Assembly: GCA_947454735.1 (NCBI GenBank)
Contig: CANGLK010000009.1
Location: 1 to 43,670, forward strand
Length of the DNA stretch: 43,670 nucleotides
DNA from: Candidatus Nanopelagicaceae bacterium
GTDB lineage: Bacteria > Actinomycetota > Actinomycetes > Nanopelagicales > Nanopelagicaceae
Reading direction: 5' to 3'
Shown here: positions 38,175-43,670 of the stretch, piece after piece
Position numbering within the stretch: the stretch's first letter is position 1
Layout of the letters: each line of letters opens with the position of its first letter
The notes under the pieces: model-generated
What the model was told of the DNA's origin: nothing
Databases searched by the model: none
Seen by the model: the letters and a program-made list of their open reading frames with translations, nothing else
Translations under genes and position numbers: made by a program

Positions 38175-39566
38175 CTACTTAGACTCGATGAGGTCCCAGG
38201 CCAAGTAAATCGCGATGCCAACGATGGCAGGTGCGATGACTGAGACATCTACGCCACCGAGTGCGTTTGCAATAGGGCCCGTGTAATCAACACTCGAGAT
38301 TCCAAGTACGCCGCTGATGCTGGCAATCAACCAAGAGATCGTTGCTTTGAGCGACCATCCTGCTTGATACCAATACAAGCCACCTTGTGTGCGCTTGTTG
38401 AAGACCTGTAGATCTTCCTTATGGAATGTGCCGCCCATTCGGTAATAACCAAAGAGAGCGATTGCAATCCATGCAGTACCGAGTGCGGTAAGAAAGAGAC
38501 ATGCATTGGTGACGGCAGCTTCTGCGTCATAGATAAATTTTCCAATGAAGACAAGCCCTGTAGCAACGCCAGAAACGAGAAGCGTTGATTGCAGACGCGA
38601 AAGGCGAGGCAAGATCGCATCCATATCGAGACCCATTGAGTAAAGGTTTACAGATCCTTGTCCAAGAGATCCAACGAAGCCTACGAGAAGCAATGGGATA
38701 AGTAACCAAGTTGGTGAACCTGCAACATAGCCTGCAACAAATGAGTTCTCATCAAATGCGGCAACTGCGATAAATGCACCGAAGAGAGTTGGGACTGCGA
38801 GTCCGATAGACATCGCCCAGAAGGCACTGCGCACTACATCAGTCTTCTTCGCTGCTCCTGATACATAACGAGTCCAGTCACCAGTCTGAGTCACAACCGA
38901 GATAGGGCCTGCTGCGCCACATGTGAGTACTGCCAAGAACCATGTTGGCCAGAAAGTGCCAAGTGCATACATATCTGGGGTGCCAGCATAATTGAAATCA
39001 AATGAACCACTGAGAGCGATGATGGAGAGAATTGCGAGTGCATACATCGCATACACGATGAGGCCATTGAGCTTGACGAGGTATTTATATCCCAGCATCG
39101 CAAAGGCAACGGTGGCTAGAGCGATAATCAAATAACCGATTACAAGAAGTCCATCTGTGACATTGCCGCTTGTGATGCGAGCCCATCCTGAAGAGATGAT
39201 CTCTCCCCCGGTCCAGACTGTTAACGCTACATATTGAATACAGAGCAAGAGCCCGACAAAAGAAGCAACAAGGCGTCCGCGAACACCAAAGATTGCACCA
39301 GAGGCAACAGAGTTATTGGTAGCTCCGGTCCATCCAAGGAGGGCCGATGAAGATACAAATAGCGCTGCAACGATAGTTCCCACAAGAATCGCTGAAACAG
39401 ATTGCCACCAACTGAGGCCATAGAGAACTGCGAGCCAGCCAAAGACCATCACTGAGAGCGCCATATTGGAGCCCAAGAAAATTGGAATGATGCTTGCAGG
39501 CTTTGCTGTTCGCTCTGATTCTGGGATTGTGTCGACGCCGAGCGTCTCGACCGTTGATTGACTCAT
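38175..39566 (-). CDS. NCS1-family nucleobase/cation symporter (purine-cytosine permease type)
   Basis: 463 aa from ATG 39566, about twelve membrane helices. The N-terminus VETLGVDTIPESERTAKP and the first helices FLGSNMALSVMVFGWLAVLYGL match the purine-cytosine permease (PF02133) group; ATNNSVASGAIFGVRG and GAAGPISVVTQTGDWTRYVSG follow. NCS1 proteins import nucleobases, allantoin, hydantoins or thiamin with Na+ or H+. It lies 60 nt downstream of ribH on the same strand but has its own leaderless promoter: TAACCT (39579-39574) 7 nt before the ATG. A link to riboflavin synthesis is therefore weak. The frame could extend to 39596. Confidence 0.85.
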   Translation of the reverse strand: MSQSTVETLGVDTIPESERTAKPASIIPIFLGSNMALSVMVFGWLAVLYGLSWWQSVSAILVGTIVAALFVSSSALLGWTGATNNSVASGAIFGVRGRLVASFVGLLLCIQYVALTVWTGGEIISSGWARITSGNVTDGLLVIGYLIIALATVAFAMLGYKYLVKLNGLIVYAMYALAILSIIALSGSFDFNYAGTPDMYALGTFWPTWFLAVLTCGAAGPISVVTQTGDWTRYVSGAAKKTDVVRSAFWAMSIGLAVPTLFGAFIAVAAFDENSFVAGYVAGSPTWLLIPLLLVGFVGSLGQGSVNLYSMGLDMDAILPRLSRLQSTLLVSGVATGLVFIGKFIYDAEAAVTNACLFLTALGTAWIAIALFGYYRMGGTFHKEDLQVFNKRTQGGLYWYQAGWSLKATISWLIASISGVLGISSVDYTGPIANALGGVDVSVIAPAIVGIAIYLAWDLIESK

Positions 39567-39573
39567 GGCGAAA

Positions 39574-39579
39574 AGGTTA
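39574..39579 (-). promoter_or_regulatory. -10 element of the NCS1 permease gene
   Basis: TAACCT on the minus strand (39579-39574), exactly 7 nt before the ATG at 39566, with no Shine-Dalgarno. Confidence 0.4.
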
Positions 39580-39626
39580 CGGGTGCTCCCCGGCAAAGGA
39601 AAGAACCTTCGGGGGAAAATTAGGGC

Positions 39627-40076
39627 TTAAAGAAATGCGAGAGCTGCAATCGCTGCGTCGTAACCCTTATCTTCCTTTGATCCTGGAACTCCTGAGCGGG
39701 CAATCGCCTGGTCGAGGTCATTACACATTAATACGCCGTAGCCGATTGGCTTTGAGAATTTAAGCTGCACATCGATGACACCTTGAGTTACTCCTTGGCA
39801 GACATAATCAAAGTGCGGTGTCTCGCCCTTAAGAACGAGACCGACGGCAACAACTGCATCAAAGCCCGCCTCAAATGCGCGCTGTGCGGCAAGTGGAATT
39901 TCGAATGATCCCGGAACAAAGATTGTTTCAATCGTTGATACCTCTGCTGCCTCAAGGGCACGGTGAGCGCCAGCGATGAGATCGCCACATAGGTCTGGGT
40001 GCCATGAGGAAGAGATGATTGCAACCTTTGCTTGAGGATGCTTCTTGATTGCTATCTCTGGTGCGTGTCCGGCCAT
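39627..40076 (-). CDS. ribH: 6,7-dimethyl-8-ribityllumazine synthase
   Basis: 149 aa, typical length. SSWHPDLCGDLIAGAHRAL near 22-40, VPGSFEIPLAAQ near 54-65, and AVGLVLKGETPHFDYVCQGVT near 77-97 (catalytic His in PHFDYV). It condenses 5-amino-6-ribitylaminouracil with 3,4-dihydroxy-2-butanone 4-phosphate, the penultimate step of riboflavin synthesis, in a 5- or 10-subunit assembly of 60-mer type. The ATG shares a base with the ribBA stop (TAATG at 40076). Last gene of ribD-ribE-ribBA-ribH. Confidence 0.95.
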   Translation of the reverse strand: MAGHAPEIAIKKHPQAKVAIISSSWHPDLCGDLIAGAHRALEAAEVSTIETIFVPGSFEIPLAAQRAFEAGFDAVVAVGLVLKGETPHFDYVCQGVTQGVIDVQLKFSKPIGYGVLMCNDLDQAIARSGVPGSKEDKGYDAAIAALAFL

Positions 40077-41269
40077 TATGCATTACCTCTTTCGTGTCCG
40101 AGCTTTGCTCTCTTGGTCTCAATATATTGGCGATTAAATTCGTGGATCTCTGCTGCAAGATTTCTCTGAGTTACCGTCAAGCCAGCGCTGGTGAGCGCTG
40201 CAACCTTCTCGGGATTATTTGTCAGGAGTGTGAGATCGGAAAGGTGAAGGCTATTCAAGATTTCGATGACATCGCTCCAATCGCGTGCATCGATGGGATG
40301 GCCTAGTTTGAGGTTTGCTTCAACTGTATCGAGGCCCTGATCTTGTAGTTGATATGCCTTGAGCTTTTCGGCAAGACCAACTCCGCGACCTTCATGGTCT
40401 CGAATGTAGATAATGAAGCCATAACCGTGATCTGCAATTAACTTCTTTGAGAGCGCTAACTGCTCACCGCAATCACAGCGCATCGAGCCAAGAACATCTC
40501 CAGTGAAACATTCAGAGTGAACGCGAACTAATGGAGATTTGCCGGCTGTACCAAACTTTGCAATTACGTGATCGCGGGCTTTGAGTGCTGGATATGTTGC
40601 GAGCTCCCATAGCCCTTCAGGCAACTGCACCTTGCTCCAATTGAGCTCTACCGTTGAAGTGTGCTGTTGGTGGTTTTCGCGCCAATACTTCGTTAACTGC
40701 TCAATGGTAATGGATTTAATCTGATGTGCAGCAGCGAATTCGCGAAGCGCATCCCCACGAGCCATTGATCCATCATCGTTGACGATCTCTGAGAGCAGCG
40801 CAGCTGGAGATGATCCGACCAATTGCGCGAGTGCGATACCTGCCTCTGTGTGTCCCCCGCGAGCTACCAAGCCCTCTTCATGGGCTACTAAAGGAAAGAT
40901 GTGGCCAGGACGGATGAAATCTTTAGCCGCAGAAGTTGTTGATGCAAGAAGATTGATAGTTCGAGTTCTCTCGATTGCGCTCACACCTGTTGTTGTTCCA
41001 ACTGCTGCATCGACTGAGACTGTGAAGGCTGTCTTTCGAACATCCTGGTTGCTCTCATACATCATCGGAAGTTCAAGACGTCGCGCGGTCGCTTTATCGA
41101 TTGCAACGCAGAGGATTCCAGTTGTATGGCGGACCATAAACGCAGTCTGTTCGGCCGAAACCTTCTCTGCGAGAACAATGAGATCACCTTCATTCTCGCG
41201 AGATTCATCATCGGTAACGATCAGGAATTTACCGGCTTCGAAATCATCGAGCGCCTCTTTAATTAACAT
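40076..41269 (-). CDS. ribBA: Bifunctional 3,4-dihydroxy-2-butanone 4-phosphate synthase / GTP cyclohydrolase II
   Basis: 397 aa. The N-terminal DHBP synthase domain (about 1-200) has VTDDESRENEGDLI near 17-31 and RPGHIFPLVAHEEGLVARGGHTE near 119-141. The C-terminal GTP cyclohydrolase II domain has HSECFTGDVLGSMRCDCGEQL with the three zinc Cys, and YIRDHEGRGVGLAEKLKAYQLQD. Both active sites look intact. It supplies both precursor branches of riboflavin synthesis. Start and stop codons overlap the neighbours by a base (TAATG at 41269 and 40076), so translation is coupled. Confidence 0.95.
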   Translation of the reverse strand: MLIKEALDDFEAGKFLIVTDDESRENEGDLIVLAEKVSAEQTAFMVRHTTGILCVAIDKATARRLELPMMYESNQDVRKTAFTVSVDAAVGTTTGVSAIERTRTINLLASTTSAAKDFIRPGHIFPLVAHEEGLVARGGHTEAGIALAQLVGSSPAALLSEIVNDDGSMARGDALREFAAAHQIKSITIEQLTKYWRENHQQHTSTVELNWSKVQLPEGLWELATYPALKARDHVIAKFGTAGKSPLVRVHSECFTGDVLGSMRCDCGEQLALSKKLIADHGYGFIIYIRDHEGRGVGLAEKLKAYQLQDQGLDTVEANLKLGHPIDARDWSDVIEILNSLHLSDLTLLTNNPEKVAALTSAGLTVTQRNLAAEIHEFNRQYIETKRAKLGHERGNA

Positions 41270-41871
41270 TACTTTGCACCCTTTGAAATCAGACGTTCGA
41301 CATACTTTGCCAAGATATCTACCTCGATATTGACGATATCTCCTGGGATTTTGAGCGAGAGATTGGTCTTTGCAAGAGTTTCAGGGATGAGCCATAGAGT
41401 CACCTGGTTGTTTGAATCGTTGATCTTGCCGACAGTGAGCGAGACTCCATCGACGCAGATAGATCCTTGATTGACGATGTAGCGCGACAAATCTGCAGGA
41501 ACTTCAATGATGAATTGCTCCCACTTTTCTCCTGGCGTGCGAGAGATAACTGTTGCTACTCCATCAACATGGCCCTGAACAATATGGCCACCCATGCGCA
41601 TATCCATCTGCGCTGCGAGCTCTAAATTAACTGCTGATCCTTCTACTAGCTTTCCCAATGATGTAAGGGAGAGAGTCTGGACCATCACATCTGCGGTAAA
41701 TGAATCGGCGGTGAGAGAGGTTGCCGTTAAACATGTGCCATTGAGTGCGATTGAATCACCGATAGAGAGCTCTGGAGCGAGGTGTGGCGCATGAACAGTC
41801 AGTACTGATGAACTCTCACCGCGAGTTATCGCAGTGATTTTTCCTAGCTCTGCAACGAGACCTGTAAACAT
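41269..41871 (-). CDS. ribE: Riboflavin synthase alpha chain
   Basis: 200 aa from ATG 41871 ([12 protein letters not shown]). It has two lumazine-binding repeats, each with a similar pattern: GDSIALNGTCLTATSL near 37-52 and GSICVDGVSLTVGKI near 134-148, plus MRMGGHIVQGHVDGVA near 92-107. It dismutates two 6,7-dimethyl-8-ribityllumazine molecules to riboflavin. The ATG overlaps the ribD stop (ATGA at 41868-41873 region), and a longer frame to 41916 would lie inside ribD, so it was rejected. Confidence 0.95.
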   Translation of the reverse strand: MFTGLVAELGKITAITRGESSSVLTVHAPHLAPELSIGDSIALNGTCLTATSLTADSFTADVMVQTLSLTSLGKLVEGSAVNLELAAQMDMRMGGHIVQGHVDGVATVISRTPGEKWEQFIIEVPADLSRYIVNQGSICVDGVSLTVGKINDSNNQVTLWLIPETLAKTNLSLKIPGDIVNIEVDILAKYVERLISKGAK

Positions 41872-42872
41872 CAGCGCTTCTCCACTCTGTAACGGAATTT
41901 GAAATCTGGACCACACATCGTGGTGCTCGGCGCTGATAGCGCGTATGCATCTTTAATAGTTGTAACGCCAATATCTTCAAGCCAGTTTTTGCCAGATCCG
42001 AGCAGGATAGGTGCCTGATAGAGGATGACTTCATCGATAATTCCTGCAGCGAAAAGCGCACTGCCAAGTTCTGGTCCTGCCTCCACGAGCACTTGATTGA
42101 CTGGAATGTAGTCGAGGGCCTTCAGGAGGTCATCAGTTGAGTGACTCTTCAAGAAGATCGTCTGGCTCTGGCCATCATTGAGGTTGTAATCAGCCGGTAC
42201 ATCGCGTCCACCCATCACAATTCGAATCGGCTTCGTTGCCCCTTCAATTCGTGGGCGAAGTGTTGGATTATCTGCAAGAGCTGTGCCGGTACCGATAAGA
42301 ATCGCATCTGATTGAGCTCGCAGGTACTGAACATCTTCGCGAGATTCAGGAGATGAAATCCACTGAGATGTTCCATCACTTGCTGCAATTCGACCATCCA
42401 AGGATGCTGCAACTTTCCAAATAAAGTATGGACGTCCCGTTGCAATGCGGTGAAGCCATGCGCCTTGTGTCGCAGCCAATTGCTTGCTCTCAATGATTTC
42501 AACTTCAATTCCAGCGCTCATCAAACGTTCCGCGCCACCTGCGGCAATTGGATTGGGATCTTTAACTGCATAAATAACTTTCGCGATGCCGGCTTCGATA
42601 ATCGCATCAACACACGGACCGGTTGATCCGGTGTGGTTACAAGGCTCGAGTGATACAACGATTGTTGCACCGCGAGATTGTTCCTCTGCCTTCTTGATGG
42701 CAACTACCTCTGCGTGATCTGGCGAAACTAAACGGTTGTGAACACCATCGGCTATCAATGCGCCTTCTGCGCTATAGATAGCGGCGGCAACGTTTGGGTT
42801 AGGTGCGGTCTTTCCAAGATTTGCAGCAGAGAGGGAGGCAAGGCGAGCATAAGCATCGTTGATATCGATCAT
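41871..42872 (-). CDS. ribD: Bifunctional diaminohydroxyphosphoribosylaminopyrimidine deaminase / 5-amino-6-(5-phosphoribosylamino)uracil reductase
   Basis: 333 aa from ATG 42872. The deaminase domain (1-145) has [13 protein letters not shown] with the zinc His and catalytic Glu near 50, and [18 protein letters not shown] with two zinc Cys. The reductase domain (about 150-333) has [29 protein letters not shown] and [19 protein letters not shown]. It catalyses the second and third steps after GTP cyclohydrolase II. GGGGAG lies 4 nt before the ATG; a longer frame to 42956 would enter the riboswitch region. First gene of the riboflavin operon under FMN riboswitch control. Confidence 0.94.
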   Translation of the reverse strand: MIDINDAYARLASLSAANLGKTAPNPNVAAAIYSAEGALIADGVHNRLVSPDHAEVVAIKKAEEQSRGATIVVSLEPCNHTGSTGPCVDAIIEAGIAKVIYAVKDPNPIAAGGAERLMSAGIEVEIIESKQLAATQGAWLHRIATGRPYFIWKVAASLDGRIAASDGTSQWISSPESREDVQYLRAQSDAILIGTGTALADNPTLRPRIEGATKPIRIVMGGRDVPADYNLNDGQSQTIFLKSHSTDDLLKALDYIPVNQVLVEAGPELGSALFAAGIIDEVILYQAPILLGSGKNWLEDIGVTTIKDAYALSAPSTTMCGPDFKFRYRVEKR

Positions 42873-42964
42873 CGCACTCCCCTTCTCGCTTGTTGTTGCA
42901 CGAGTTATCGGGGGTAAGCAAAAGAGAACGCCAGCGCAGCCCAACATTGGGTGCACCTACGTAA

Positions 42965-43086
42965 TCGTTATCTCTCATCCGGACTTTAACCGTCGGTCCC
43001 AGAGTTTCACTGAGTCAACCGCGCGCTGGCTGCGTGCGGGTCGCGGACTATAACCGCCGGTTCGAAATTACATCGACCCCGATAAC
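42965..43086 (-). ncRNA. FMN riboswitch (RFN element)
   Basis: On the minus strand the sequence runs from TATCGGGGTCGATGTAATTTC to GGATGAGAGATAACG. Conserved RFN segments are present: ACCGGCGGTTATAGTCCGCGA, GCAGCC, GACTCAGTGAAACTCTGGGACCGACGGTTAAAGTCC and the 3' closing ATGAGAGA, quoted here in parts. It lies about 90 nt upstream of ribD. Downstream, CCCC and CTCG (about 42909-42895) can pair with CGAG and GGGG next to the ATG, covering the ribosome binding site, so translational repression by FMN is plausible (inference). Confidence 0.95.
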
Positions 43087-43095
43087 AATGCCTTA

Positions 43096-43101
43096 AATAT
43101 A
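43096..43101 (-). promoter_or_regulatory. Candidate -10 of the riboflavin operon
   Basis: TATATT on the minus strand (43101-43096), with TCGACC (4 of 6 to TTGACA) 17 bp upstream. Start near 43089, just before the riboswitch. Confidence 0.4.
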
Positions 43102-43130
43102 TTGCCAATCGCCTACTTGGTCGAATCAAA

Positions 43131-43166
43131 GGAAAAGCCCCGCCTGGATTACCAAGCGGGGCTTCC
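43131..43166 (-). terminator. Rho-independent terminator after nrdJ
   Basis: Minus-strand stem GCCCCGC/GCGGGGC with further AAG/CTT pairs (43135-43143 with 43156-43164), a 12-nt loop, then TTTTCCTTT. It follows the nrdJ stop at 43188 by about 20 nt. The GC core is the same as in the terminator at 9591-9626. Confidence 0.85.
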
Positions 43167-43187
43167 TTACTTTCTATTTGCTAGTGA

Positions 43188-43670
43188 TTAGCTGCAACCT
43201 GATGTGTTGCCGCAACCTTCGCATACGAAGCATGCACCTGACATACGCATCTTCACACCACATGTCATACAGAGCGGAGCATCAGACTTGATACCCATTG
43301 ACTCTAGAAGATCAGATGATGATCCAATTGTTGGAGCAAGTGCAGCTGGTGCTGCAACTGGCTTTGCCTCGATCTTGACCTCAGCCTTTACAACCGCAGG
43401 AGCCGCCGCAACTACAGGTGCTTTTGGGCTATCAACACTCGCAACAGGTGCGTACTCGCCACCATTGTTAAGTGCTGCTTCGCGCTCTGCGACTGTGTAG
43501 AGGCCCATTGCTGAACGCTGATCGAATGGCATGTAATCGAGTGCAAGGCGACGGAAGATGTAATCCATCATGGACTGTGCCATGCGGATGTCCTTATCAT
43601 CTGTCATACCTGCTGGCTCGAAGCGAAGGTTTGTGAACTTCTCTACGAATGTCTCAAGAGGTACTCCGTA
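43188..43670 (-). CDS. nrdJ: Vitamin B12-dependent ribonucleotide reductase, C-terminal part
   Basis: The 160 C-terminal residues only; the 5' end lies beyond the right edge. It reads [21 protein letters not shown] then [26 protein letters not shown], the conserved C-terminal body of class II NrdJ. An Ala/Pro/Val/Lys-rich flexible linker (about 70 residues) follows. The tail ends [20 protein letters not shown] then GNTSGCS, the cysteine-rich zinc/redox segment that re-reduces the active site. The enzyme makes deoxynucleotides with adenosylcobalamin, without oxygen. The reading frame is open from 43670 through the apparent start at 43607, so that Met is internal. Confidence 0.95.
   Translation of the reverse strand, partial: YGVPLETFVEKFTNLRFEPAGMTDDKDIRMAQSMMDYIFRRLALDYMPFDQRSAMGLYTVAEREAALNNGGEYAPVASVDSPKAPVVAAAPAVVKAEVKIEAKPVAAPAALAPTIGSSSDLLESMGIKSDAPLCMTCGVKMRMSGACFVCEGCGNTSGCS

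Overview
The window looks like chromosomal sequence from a small-genome actinobacterium, most plausibly a freshwater planktonic lineage of the Nanopelagicales (acI) type. Support for the actinobacterial call is the gene content: SepH, an HrdB/SigA sigma factor with a long Lys/Ala-rich N-terminus, ParE next to a DUF7455 protein, DUF4192, a SAM-IV riboswitch in front of metX, and the C-terminus of a B12-dependent (class II) ribonucleotide reductase. Base composition looks close to even, with tight gene packing. The order-level call is inference. No rRNA, tRNA, CRISPR array or intact mobile element was seen.

Layout. 1-6410: 3'-truncated inositol monophosphatase gene, divergent sepH, an SbtA-type transporter divergent from a small winged-helix regulator with a strong inverted repeat between them, a DUF6671 protein, a phosphodiesterase-like protein and a psuG-psuK pseudouridine catabolic pair. 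6437-15763: core information genes. These are a ParC that stops exactly where the C-terminal propeller domain should begin, an ABC-F ATPase, convergent parE, DUF7455, a secreted glycine-rich protein, a CDGSH iron-sulfur protein and sigA with an extra N-terminal domain. 15764-19337: metX behind a SAM-IV riboswitch, DUF4192, a secreted PKD-like protein and a NUDIX hydrolase. 19330-23387: a heme-type ABC importer (hmuTUV order) divergent from two related secreted proteins. 23389-26873: TetR regulator, DinG helicase, EamA transporter.

26897-36350 is the most interesting stretch. A divergent IclR regulator faces a long minus-strand operon: an osmoprotectant/betaine-type ABC importer (permease, ATPase, permease, binding protein), a formaldehyde-activating enzyme (Fae) homologue, a mandelate-racemase-type enolase-superfamily enzyme, a PuuC-like aldehyde dehydrogenase and a 3-hydroxyisobutyrate-dehydrogenase-like reductase. 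An iron-dependent alcohol dehydrogenase lies downstream of iclR. I infer uptake and catabolism of a methylated or quaternary amine-like solute with a formaldehyde-handling step; the substrate is unknown.

36367-43670: a LigB-type dioxygenase behind a perfect 20-bp palindrome, a P-loop kinase, a 426-bp gap with a 33-codon hydrophobic peptide ORF and several hairpins, an NCS1 permease, and ribD-ribE-ribBA-ribH behind an FMN riboswitch. It ends in the 3' part of nrdJ.

A theme across the window is leaderless transcription. Twelve genes have a TANNNT-like or CAGAAT -10 hexamer ending 6-8 nt before the start codon, with no Shine-Dalgarno sequence.
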